A stretch of 64,000 bases of DNA from Opisthorchis felineus (lineage: Eukaryota > Platyhelminthes > Trematoda > Opisthorchiida > Opisthorchiidae), in NCBI GenBank assembly GCA_004794785.1, contig SJOL01004525.1, positions 6,343 through 70,342 on the forward strand, given 5' to 3'. The stretch's first letter is position 1; every line of letters begins with the position of its first letter. Positions 1 to 10,600 of the stretch are shown here, one piece after another. Both the position numbers and the translations under genes were made by a program. The notes beneath the pieces were generated by a model that was not told the DNA's origin, searched no databases, and saw nothing but the letters and a program-made list of their open reading frames with translations.

Positions 1-28
1 ATATATATATATATATATATATATATAT
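1..28. repeat. (AT)n microsatellite
   Basis: A pure AT dinucleotide run opens the window and may continue beyond its left edge. Confidence 0.95.
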
Positions 29-334
29 CGGCGCATAATTCGCTCCAGTAATGAAGAGGAAAAAAAGCAGACTTTGGTTTGGTTTTTGTCAGTTACAGTT
101 AGGCCAAGCGCACCAGTCACTAGACAGAGCTGACTGAGTAATCCGGGTTAGGGACTTGACTAGAACGAGGTATAAGTTGGCTGGGGAAAAAAAGAAAAGC
201 AACCAGGCCAGTAACGCAACATATTTAGACCAAGCAATCTTTTAAGTCCTGCAGTGGCTTGAAGCAAGTCAGGGGGTTAGGAAGATATGATAACGGGATC
301 TTCTACTTGCCCACTAACTGTATCGTCGCTAAAC

Positions 335-970
335 TCAAATGCGTACTTGACACGATTCACAGAGGAGGTCGGGGGGCAGTTGGGTATTGAGTAAAGCGGC
401 AGCAGTTTCGCAGGTAAGGAATTTGTCCATGGACTGAGAAAAAGTATGATGATGCGTGATGTTTCGCAGCTGCTCAGGAAGGCTGTTCCAGATGCAAGCA
501 TAGTAAACTAGAAAGAAGTGGTGGCATAAGTTTGTACGAGCTGGAGGACACACTAAGGGGTTGCAGGAGTTGCAGAATCTGTAGCGAGGACGAGAGTTTA
601 CGTTTGGTCCAGCTTCTGCTATAAATGCGCTTTTGTGCAGCAGACGGTGTAAGAGAGTTAGATTCAACTTAAACCGTCCGAGCCATAATAGTTCAAGGCC
701 TAAGATTTGACAGCGGGATTGGTAAGAGAGAGGGTTGGAGCAGCTTTTCCGTGAATGAGCGCTGAACGCTTTCAGTTGCGAGTCTACAACTTGAGTGTGA
801 AGGGAGGAGAATGAGGGACAGAATTCCACGATTGGTCGTACGCATAGCTTGAAAATTGCAGCCATTGTGTCTGGAAGGTGAAAGGAGCGTAGTATTGGTT
901 GTAACGTGATGAACAAGCTACAAACTTCTGTAGCTTCGCCCAACAGGAAAACCGGGCTATTAGTAGGCAT
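335..970 (-). pseudogene. Non-LTR retrotransposon RT C-terminal fragment (CR1/Jockey-like)
   Basis: This is a 211-residue open frame on the minus strand. From about residue 28 it resembles the region after the reverse transcriptase catalytic core in CR1/Jockey-type non-LTR elements. The order seen is a short stretch before RPIVEFCPS, then a segment around CQILGLELLWL, then a basic cysteine-containing stretch, then ACIWNSLPEQLR. These are typical of the 'thumb' and C-terminal region of such RTs. No catalytic motif or endonuclease is present, and the frame is not continued convincingly upstream (about 970-1110), so this is a decayed fragment. It abuts the 3' side of the BEL/Pao remnant. The family is assigned from pattern recall and the clade is uncertain. 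Confidence 0.6.
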
Positions 971-1116
971 ACGCCATCATTTTGTTCGAGTTTGTGAACA
1001 GGTACTACAAAGCTCTTCATCCCGGGCGGCTTCGGTCAAGGCTGTGGAGGCCAATTACTCTCTTGTTCGGGTAAACGTCTTGGTTCAGTTATCCATCGAC
1101 GAAGCGGACTGAGGTT

Positions 1117-1530
1117 TTATGTCCCGCGAGAGACAACGTCCGTTGGGTTGTTCTCCGACGTTACGCACCCCCATTGAGTAGGTGACGACGCATCACGAAT
1201 AATTGTTAGTTGATTTACGACAAAGGTACACAATCTAGAAGATATGTTGTGGACATTGTAGAGAACTATCATGGAGTCTGTCCAAAACACGGCGTGCTGG
1301 AAGTAGCTTTTTTCACTTATTCCGATTAGATCTGCTATTCGGACTGCCAAACATGCAGCTGTAAACTCTAACCTTGGTATTGAAACGGACTCAAGGGGGG
1401 CCATCCGCACCGCACCAGTATCTACTATTAATGATGCTTTCTGGCGTTGCATGTTGAAGCGTCTGTGAATTCCGAATTTTGGAGCCGCTGCAAAGGCTCG
1501 TAGACGTCCTGACTGTACCCGGTCATACAA
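1117..1530 (-). pseudogene. BEL/Pao RNase H-like domain fragment
   Basis: This is a 137-residue open frame. Residues from about 46 match the RNase H-like part that follows RT in BEL/Pao Pol: SIPRLEFTAACLAVRIADL, VFWTDSMIVLYNVHN, TFVVNQLTIIRD and ENNPTDVVSRG. The acidic residues expected of an RNase H (E in RLEFTAA, D in FWTDS) are still visible. It joins directly to protease-derived sequence with no RT between, and nothing resembling an integrase follows, so the 3' half of Pol is also gone. Confidence 0.8.
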
Positions 1531-2555
1531 TGACTGTCAACCTTCTCCCTAGCTCTAATTCCCACCGGACCAAGAAGTGTCCAACCAAGTAAAGTCTTCA
1601 CAACAAATAAGTGTTTTTCATCTCCCAAGGGACGATCGAATACCCGGTGCGCTTCGGATAAATCAGACCCGAGAAGGAATTCTACCTCGTCTTCGGCCAA
1701 TTCGTCAAAGGCGACTTCATCAAGGTGCGGCCACGAGCTAGCCAATTCTTTGATAGATGGGACTTCTCGCATCGGTAAGTTGTCAACGACGAATGCCCTG
1801 TCAATATCTATCGACTGACTTTCATCCATTGATAAAAGCCTGATGTCATTGGATTCGGAGGTACATTTCATGGGACCACCCAGTGTAGCAATGGCCGTAG
1901 AGGTTGGTAGCAGTCTGACCCCGTTTTTTACAAGAGGGTCCCGCTCTACTAATGTCATGTCGGACCCGGTATCTAAAACCGCATGCGTTGTCATCTTACC
2001 TGTTGGAGTGTCAAGCTTAACAGGAATAACTCCTGGGAGTGCTAAAATCCGACTACCTTGAGTGAGGGTACAAAAACCCTCCTCCTCTGAAGAAGTAGCC
2101 GCTTTGTTTCCGGGTTTTGAAGCATGCAACAACATATGATGTTGTCCCCTACAACCCGACTGGCCGCATCGAACAACCGACTTGCAATCTTTAGTCATGT
2201 GGGGGTCTCCTAAGCAAACAAAGCATGCATTATGCTTCCGCACGCACCACCACATATCAAGATGTTCCATAGATAGAAAGCACTGGCAACCGGAAATTGC
2301 GTGAGACTGTGAACATAATGGGCAAGTGCTTGGACCACTGTCTGCGGCTGGCCTTATGTTGGTTAGGAAGCTCGTGAAACCATCCTGTCCAGGAGCTTGG
2401 TTGGTGGAAGTTAGCGGCACAGGAGGGCGTCCTACGTCCTCTTCTTGAGCAAGTTGTACAAACCGACTTCGTACAACACTGGAGCGCGTGTCCACAAACT
2501 CTGCCAAGTCAGTGAACGTTGGGTCCCGGCCAGCCATCGATATTTTATCTCCCAA
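1428..2555 (-). pseudogene. BEL/Pao gag-protease (peptidase A17/DUF1758-like) fragment
   Basis: This is a 375-residue open frame. About residues 78-145 hold a Cys/His-rich region (CPLCSQSH, CFVCLGDPHMTKDC, CGQSGC), the zinc-knuckle-like part of BEL/Pao gag. About residues 185-205 hold the aspartic protease active site AVLDTGSDMTLVERD, and a later TLGGP lies in the same fold. The frame then runs to KTLLGWTLLGPVG, the usual end of the protease domain before RT. Soon after this (about 1535-1555) it jumps into the RNase H region in a different frame, so the RT is deleted. The protease would process the Gag-Pol polyprotein. Confidence 0.8.
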
Positions 2556-2561
2556 CTCAGA

Positions 2562-3399
2562 TCAGTTGTACTGCAATGGCAAGGGAAGAGAACCCACGAT
2601 TCTCTCGACAACCGCAAGTGAGTGCAACTCTGAAACAAAGCGCATATATGTTAGCGCAATCTCAAAATTTCGGATATTTATATAAAAGTCCGATAGAGAA
2701 TTGGCCGTTCCAGTGGTTGGCCGAGTAAACCGGAACAGGATTTCAAGTAGAGAGCGAGAAATAACATGAGGCTGACCAAAACGTTTGCGCGGAATCTCCG
2801 GAGCCCTGGAGTATGCTACCTCCGGTAAGAGCATCACATATTCTTCAAAGGATGCTTTCGCATCGCCTTGACAATAGTGGACCAAATACGGGAGCCGCTG
2901 ACCGGCGTCCTTTACCTTTCTCTAAATATAGATCTCAAACGTGGTGTGTGGGCCTCTAGTAATGATTTGGATTACCACCAAAATGTGATAGATCTACCTT
3001 GGGTAGTTCCACGGTGGCTGTCACTAAGGTGATGGAAATGACCGGTTTTGGCCCCGAAGATGACCGTTTAATATCACCAGCATATCCTAGGGGTATATAA
3101 CTTATCTGGGAGGGTTTCAGGTAGTGCGTTAACCGGGCAGTTGAGATTACTATTTCCTGGACTTCATCTGGTGAGTCTTTTTTGGCCTCCAACTCTATCT
3201 TAGGTAGCTCCGTTTAGTTCTGTGCCTCTAGGAGAGCCCGCTGCAGTTCCACCCCTCGCTTAACCCGATATTCCTGGAGCTGAGCAATCGTAAAAGCTTT
3301 CAAAGCTACATTACTTTTGTGAGTAGATGCAAAAACTGACGTACAAGAACCAGGGACCGAAGCAAGCTGCTTGAGAATTGGAGAGCCAGATCGTTGTCA
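2562..3399 (-). pseudogene. BEL/Pao gag N-terminal region (broken)
   Basis: Two open frames on the minus strand (2956-3192 and 2562-2885) plus an upstream coding-like stretch to about 3399 carry the gag pattern of BEL/Pao elements. A charged helical N-terminus contains IAQLQEYRVKRG. Then come VDLSHFGGNP, HYCQGDAKASFEE and RKRFGQPHVISRSLLE. At least one stop within the helical segment and a break near 2890-2955 show that it is inactive. Gag would assemble the virus-like particle. It continues into the protease frame after a further shift near 2560. Confidence 0.75.
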
Positions 3400-6300
3400 G
3401 CCTCTTTGCTGCCACACTTGGCACACTTTTTGTCGAAGTCGTCTACGCAACAGTTGTCTCATATGAACTCGTTCCAGCCGGGTGACCCGGTTTGTCACTC
3501 AAGTACTACCATTCCACGAGGAAAATGGCGAAGAATTCCTCCGCACAGTTCATTCCTCCCGAAAATATTCCAACGACAAACCTCCAGGGTCAGTCGCTGG
3601 CCAGGTAGACTGTATTACTCTTAATGAACCTCTTCTCCGTTAATAACAAATCCCGCTCCAGTGTATTGCGAACGCAAATCACCCGAACAAGTCAAAGTCA
3701 CAACGACCGATAAAGCTACCTGGCACGTGACTGGCCGAAACGAAGTTCTGGCTAATGTTTTAGATTCAGCACCCACTATTCAATCTTCATTAATTCAAGA
3801 GCTTAAAAGTCTTCGTGGATGTTCTGCAGATCCAGTGAAACAGTAGTTCCCGAATGCTCCGCGCAGGGTGGCGGCAATCCCAATACAATACTAAAGATAA
3901 GTGGTTGGTGCCCTCGGCATAAGTTGTTTCAGGCCCTCGGCAATCAATTGTGACAAAAGAGTCGACAGCAGGTTGTCGTTGATCACCCAAACGAGCGAAG
4001 TGCGCATAAATGGAAAAGTTGCTAATAAGTGTGGAAACAGGGGGGAAATTTAATTGTGCTTTTTCGTCCCACCATCTATATAGAGTGATGGCAACAAGGG
4101 CTAAGAGGACGTTGGAAATCAAAGCAAGTTGTTGAATATGTGAGACAGGTTTTTAATCTGAGGCTATCTAATAGATAGGTGAACCTTCTTTCATTCGGGA
4201 GTCGATGCTGTCCAATCAACTGGCAAGTAGCTGGGCACAGAAGTGATCCATCTTTCAGTGTAAGGTGGCAACGTTTTCCTGCAAGCGTTCCGGGAACATG
4301 AGCAAAAACGGGGTAGCATGATAGAATAGTTGTTCCCGTGCCAGAATGGACTGTGAAGTTAGAGTCGGTGCACAAGCGTGTCTCCACGTCGAAGTTTCGG
4401 AAACAGCTGGCCTATGATAATTCCGACATATTTTATAAGCTTCATCGATGGCGCGCGGCTGGAGCCTGGCAGATGAAAGACGCTTGGCCAGAGCCTCCGG
4501 TATGCTGAACCCAAACGGTCTGATATATTTGACGGTGGGTGTGGGGGACGCAACACCGGCTAGACTTGAGTCACTTTCGAGGCATGGCACAATGCCATAG
4601 AATGATCTGAGGATGAGTGGGCACCATAGAATTGGCTTAACTGAAGGGAGGAACGAGGAAGAAATTTGGAGTGTCCGGCGCAGCGGCCGCGATTTGGCTG
4701 CCCAATAGAACGGAAGACACAAAAGCCGGCCATTAGTAAACAGTGAGCATTTGTCCGCTCGTCTTTCATCTGTGGGTTGCAAATAGCGCATAAAAGCATC
4801 TTACGACGAGCAGATACTAGTCTTTTGGGCCAGATTTGTAGAAGCATTAGGAAAGAGTCATTTGGTTTTCCGCAATTTCTGGTCCGACAGCCATATGCAC
4901 CTGTTTGAGAAGACACGGATCCAGTCCAATACGATAAACGCAAGGGATGGTGTCTTGCCGCCGGCTTCCATTGAGCTGATCACTGGTGTTCCGAATGGTG
5001 GGAGCCCAACCAGCTTGATAGAATTCACCGTGTACGTTGTACGGATGAGCGCTCCCAAGGCAGATTCTGGAATCACCAATTCCGTACTGCCAGCTTCCGC
5101 TATAAAACAAACTATCGCTGAATAGAATCAAAAGTCGCCACGTCCAGTAAGCAGGGTAGCCCAAACTGTTAATGTAACTGGAGAGATTTGCCATAAATCT
5201 TCGTGCATTTAACAGCATGCTGAGAATTCGGGAATTGATGGGGTGTAGTGCATTTACAAAGATTTTTGATGAGATAGCTGCCGATTGGAAATGCGCTGCC
5301 CCCAAGTAGAGTTAAAGTTTGGTGGGCTAAAAAAACCTGAATTCCGACAAACTGTTATGAGACAGCGACAAATTAACCTACAACTTCACCCAATTTAAGT
5401 TCTAGTTGTTGCCCCCAATAAGAAGCTACATGTGCATTGAAAACAATAAAGTTTTCTTGACGGGCTTCAGCTCTGTCAGATATAGTAGCGCCAAGGACAC
5501 CTTTAAATTGCTCGCAGTGAGCTCAAGACAACTGAAGAAAGCACCACCAAGTTGGGAAGTTTGCCACTGAGGAGATAGGTGGTTACTGTTGGTAACGAGT
5601 CGATCTTTCAGTTGTGTGCCCAGTTGGTCGCAAAAGCTGCATTCGTTGGCATCGGTCGTGAGCTCATGACGCAGGACTCGTTCGGGATGAGGGATCCATT
5701 AGAGTTCAACGACAATTTTGTGGCTTTACGCCGTACATTTTCGGGCATATTGGCTTCACGTTTTGGCCAGGAAAGCCACACAAAACTGCGGTAGTCATTA
5801 AGGGTGAACAAAAGCAGTATACGGTACGGTGGGAGTAGGCCGATCTGGATTATTGGATTACTGTGGGAGAGGAAAAAGCCTTATCGCTCTCTTCGAGGAA
5901 TGGAGGACTACCGTATAAGAGGCAGAATCCTGCTAAATCCCAAGTCCAAAGTCTGTTGTCAGTGTCCGTGGGAACTGGGAAGGTTTTGGTCTTACAGACA
6001 AGTGAAGGAAAGTAGAGGATGTGTTTTGGACAGATATATGGAAGACACTTTACAGGATGTGGAACAATCGCGGAGCAAAAAGCGCTCTATAATTTTTAAA
6101 CATTCAAAATCGCGGCTAGCGTGTAGCCTAAAACGGAAACAGGTAAGGATGCGAACGCAAGTGCCAGTTACATTTCCGCGAACCATCTGTAGTCACCGAC
6201 TGACTGCTCTGGTGTAAAGTTTGCCCTTGATATGCCAGGCCGATTTCAGAGCTCGGTAAGCTCAGTAGACGTAAAAGTCCTTCGTTTGCATATGCTTAGG

Positions 6301-7670
6301 AATTTCTAGCTTTCAGTGGACACATGGACTTTAAACGATATCAGAACTGGGAAATCCCTCCTGGAACTTATCTTGGGCAGCTCTTCGGTGGAAATTCCCG
6401 CCTCAGTGCTATGCGTGGCACTAAAAGTTACAAGGTTCGCGACTCACTCGGTGCGTCGCGCCAATCGTAACCCAGTGTAGTAATCGAATGATTCGTTGCT
6501 TACGATTCGACCGCGGTGTGTACGGAATGTTGGAGAGAGAGAACGCAAGTTATGGCCTTTGTACGAATGTGTTTGACGGAGGAATAGGGAAGGTGGACGG
6601 GCTGACCCTGAAGCAAATCGCTAGCAGATGACACGACTCATGATTGTTAACTTTATATCACGGCTCGGATGCAGGTTAAAAATCGATGGACGACATTGCA
6701 ATTGGAGGCTGACAGCTGGGTACCCCTCGTGAAGCTTCACGGCCAGCGGGATAGTCTTCGGCGTATCCTGGCACCGAAATTTAATAGCAACATTAGAGGT
6801 ATGTTTGGAGACTGAATGAGCTTCGTCAGTAGGAGGTAGGATTATACAAGTCCAGCAACTTCGGACCCGTTGCGCCGGGCCGCTGATTAAAAAGTCAAGT
6901 CATTTTAAGCCTATTTATACTCTTGCACTGCGCATCCAAAATCGCAGTATGAAATACGGTGTATTTTCCTCGTACGCGTACGCCCCAGGAGGCACGCCCC
7001 AACAAGACTTTCCCCTGGCCTGTTCTCTGTCTGTGCGGGGTAGTAACGTCTGTAAAATAACATCAAGCAACCGAAAGGGCTTTGACTGACCCACCGAGGG
7101 TGTGCCACGCTAAGCGTTTCTTCGTATGAAGAATGGCTTAAAAAATTCCGTGGGCATACAGAGAACCCGAAAATTGAACATTACGATAACATGTGTACAG
7201 TGCACAAGCAACGATGCGACTAACCAATCGGAACGAACCCAAGCAAAACCTGGTTGGATGGCAGAAAACGTGAAATACCACATATCACAGAGGACGTGCA
7301 GGGCAAATGTAAACTCTTTATGCGGGTATCACTTTAAATCCTGTAAGTCATTTAACCGCAGCATTCGTAGCCGAGAATTAGCGAGAATGCAAACTGCAAA
7401 GTCATAAGTTACAGCAGCGGTACTGGCTTCGAACGTGGCGGAGCTGACGATGGAGTGAATGTTTTCTCGACGGTGATGTGTTGGGGGCCTCAAGTTAGAT
7501 CGGCTCAAGTCGATCGGTAGTGGCAGCCTCAGCTTTTACCTAACACCACACGATGAGATTCTGCTCTTCACGTTGGGTTGCGTTATAGTAGTGCCCGTAT
7601 GGATGCTCTAGTTATTTCCTACCCTAACTGATGCGAAGAAAAACTTGAGTGTCCTCAGGCCCTGTGGAAC
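2737..7670 (+). repeat. Left arm of a ~4.93 kb inverted repeat
   Basis: Every position x here pairs with position 21626-x on the other strand in 13956-18889. The sum holds for all paired open frames (for example 2956-3192 with 18434-18670, and 7126-7407 with 14219-14500), so there is no net indel across the arm. Only two substitutions were noticed: 3137 against 18489, and 5119 against 16507. The outer end lies at about 2733-2737 inside gag. The inner end lies at about 7666-7670, after the sequence CCTCAGGCCCTGTG. Confidence 0.95.
4255..4791 (-). CDS. Unassigned 178-residue ORF in inverted-repeat left arm
   Basis: This ATG-started ORF is the longest in the arm outside the retrotransposon part, with an identical twin at 16835-17371. 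The product has no signal peptide or domain that I recognise. It is serine- and leucine-rich with basic patches. Overlapping frames on the same strand (4076-4387, 4359-4556, 4560-4943) are also open, so the whole 3.8-5.3 kb block may be decayed coding DNA with frameshifts rather than one true gene. It lies directly upstream (minus strand) of the gag region. No function can be proposed. Confidence 0.2.
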   Translation of the reverse strand: MRYLQPTDERRADKCSLFTNGRLLCLPFYWAAKSRPLRRTLQISSSFLPSVKPILWCPLILRSFYGIVPCLESDSSLAGVASPTPTVKYIRPFGFSIPEALAKRLSSARLQPRAIDEAYKICRNYHRPAVSETSTWRHACAPTLTSQSILAREQLFYHATPFLLMFPERLQENVATLH

Positions 7671-10600
7671 ATAATCGCTTATGCTGTATTTTGCAGATTG
7701 ATATAATGCTGAGGTTTGGAATTTATCAAACAATCAGCGCAATTTCAGATGGGGAATTCTAGATGACCCTTGACATATCTGATTCTCCACGGTATGATAA
7801 GCCTTTGAGTTTTTAAGCTTATGCCCCAATGAAAGCTGAGATCCGGTGCCATCAAGGAGGGTATCTTGGTTGAGTGCCGTTACATTTTTATTTTTCAAGT
7901 ATTTCGTGACCAATTATATCACAAAACCAAAAATCAAGGGCAGAACCTAATAAATATCTACTTCATCAAAAGAGTTGTGAACTTTCATGAACCATTACTG
8001 CTTCCATTTTTGGCAATAGAAGCGTCAAAATCGGAATTGAAGTAAAGTGGGATAACTGTCGCAGTGTTATTGCGCTTAGACAGCCGATGCGTCTTTGTGC
8101 AATTCCGACAGAGTTATAATACCCAATGTATTTATTCACGCCAGCAGGATGAAAATTTTTCATAGACCTGGATAGCTTGTCGCGCCCGGACTAAGTCTAT
8201 AGGTTTAACTGAAAGAAAAGGAATACATAGGCCTTTTCACCAGTTGCAGTGTGATTTGACGAAGCAAACAACTGAGTACACTTCCCACATATCCCGGTTA
8301 TCCTGTCAGCTGACTACCTATAGCGGAATCTCTACGGTGCCCATGATCGAACCTCCAGTTTCATCGGCCAAAAGTTTCGCAAATATAGCAGTCAGGCTGG
8401 AAAATGGGAGGAGAGAGCAGAAAGTTACCGTAGCATTACTCTGTAAGTATTGCATTATCCGCGTTAATAAACTGGCCGATTTTTCACTGGCGATACCAAT
8501 GGACTGGTTTGGAATCAACAGTCACCAAGCTGAAAATTTGCAAACAAGTAGCCACCATTCCGGCGCTTAGATAAGTGATGCAGATCACCAAATTCTTAAT
8601 TGGAAATTATGCCTCGCCAAAAATGCACCTAGGAAGTTAAGTAAGCTTTGTTAAGCATTTTCACTAATACGTTCAGCAGAAATATTTGGTGGTCGATACT
8701 TTGAGTGGGAGCGAATTAATGCAAAATTTCCGTGTAATTAAGGATGTGCGTATAATTAATTGCTAGCTAGATCTTTCGTACAATGTTTTGCGAATTTACA
8801 AAAGCAAAAATGGGCGCAAATGGCAATAATAAAGGGCGTTTAGTTTTACTAAGATTGGTATTGGACAACATGACTGATCATCAAGGAAGTCTTGAGGGAA
8901 GATAATCCAACAATTTTGGTAGAAGCTTTTTCTTTAGCAAAACCACAGAGAAAGTGCCTGTTTGACCATCACTCAAGCAGCTGCAGAAAACCATGAAGCA
9001 GTGGGCCATTACCCTGAGGCTTGAAAGGGAGGCAGAATGATTGTTTTCTTGTTTTGAGATGAAAGTTACAGTAAATACATGGAAACCATTTGTGTACACG
9101 GATGGATTTAACTGAGTATAAGCTGCTGTGAAGATTGGTGTCTAGGTTGGATGTTTTGTTCCAACTAGTTATCGGCTTTCCCTATTTCATCATCCAGTTC
9201 TCCTTCATGGTCTAGATAAGTTTATCCATCACCTGACCTTTTGTTTCGGCCTTGTACGGAACCTAGCTGGGCGTGGACATTTGTCACTGTGGTAGGCACA
9301 CAGGGCGTGTCGTTTCCAAATCGCCGCCGCCAATTGTTTCATTACCAAAGACCTAGCCGATAATCAACTGGACTTGTATTGTCCCTCATTTGGAGCGACC
9401 CTGTGCAGAAGCCCGCTGCCTTGGTTGTGAAACAGTTTCTTGCTTTTGTTTTTTGTTTTGGGTAAGTTCAAGCTGCCAGAATCAACTAAAAAATTTTCGA
9501 TAGATGAATTATACGGCCGACTACGTAAATTGACTTAAGCGGGAAAAGAGCGATCAACATACAAAAGACTTAAAGTGTAAGCTTTGCCTCCTTCATCATC
9601 TCTGGTACATTCAGTATTTTTCAATGATCTTGAAGATTTTATATTCTGAGGGCGTTAAGCACATTTGGGTGTGCACCGTGAGTTAGCCCCCCCGGAATTC
9701 GGTGACTTACTATTCAAAGCCACTGTAATTAACAAGTGTATGGCGAGAGACAGAACGAACCCAGAGAAATTATCGTTGACGCAAAGACTTCGGAAAAGTT
9801 ACCATGGCACTGCAGGTTGGTAGCTGCGACTTTTGAGTAAATTCAAACTTCATTGGTTTGTGCCTTCTTGCAAGCGAAGTTTCCTGCAGCTTTCAAAGCA
9901 CTCGAATCCTTTAACGGACCGCCTAGCAAATCCACCAGACGCAATTATAAATATTACTTGGAACCACAGTGGAACGGTCAGGAAACTTTTTGAACACCGA
10001 CGAGGCTGAATCTGAACCCCGAAGTTGAGAAATACGCGAGAGAATCGCATCAAATGTAGTCCTCTTCTTTGCGGTTGGTTCGCCGGTAGCAAGTTTGGGA
10101 TCCTCAGTACCTGTGGAAAATGATTTCAATAGGGCTCCGTCTTCCAATTGAACCGACATGACCTGTGATTTTACACCGGTTTCTAACTTTGACAATCTTC
10201 TTTTCCAACCCAAATTGTGCTACTGCATGAAGGAGAATCCCCCGTTCAACCGCCGCAACCTGTTACAGGGGTTTCCAGAAACTGAAGTGCAGTGATGGCA
10301 CGGCACTGCAGTACCAAAAACTAACGACACACTCGCAGCTATTTTTTTCCCACTCTTGACTGTACCTCTTTCCAAATTGCTTCTTGAATTTGCAACCACG
10401 AAAAACTGTTTGTTAGGCTCAAGACACCTCTGGGACGAGTTCTCTCTAATCCGCTGAGCCCTTTTCTTGGTTTTAACCTCCCCGGTTTCACGCTGCAATT
10501 CCAGTTTGCCCCGCCAAAAGGTTCAAAAATTTTGCCTACACTGCTTGTTCGGCCATGTGCATCAGCACTACCTCCTACCTAAAATACTCCTTCACCTGAC

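Larger units (their letters stand above)
1117..3399 (-). mobile_element. BEL/Pao LTR retrotransposon remnant
   Basis: Read on the minus strand, this holds, in order, the gag N-terminal region, the rest of gag with Cys/His clusters, an aspartic protease and an RNase H-like domain. That is the BEL/Pao order, except that the reverse transcriptase expected between protease and RNase H is missing. Several frame breaks and stops interrupt it. No LTRs were recognised. The portion above about 2737 lies inside the inverted-repeat left arm and is duplicated, in the opposite orientation, near 18.2-18.9 kb. Confidence 0.8.

Noticed and set aside
5804..6217. 137-residue ORF in the left arm (mirror at 15409-15822)
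   Set aside because: It has no ATG start and no recognisable domain, and an opposing ORF of similar quality overlaps it.
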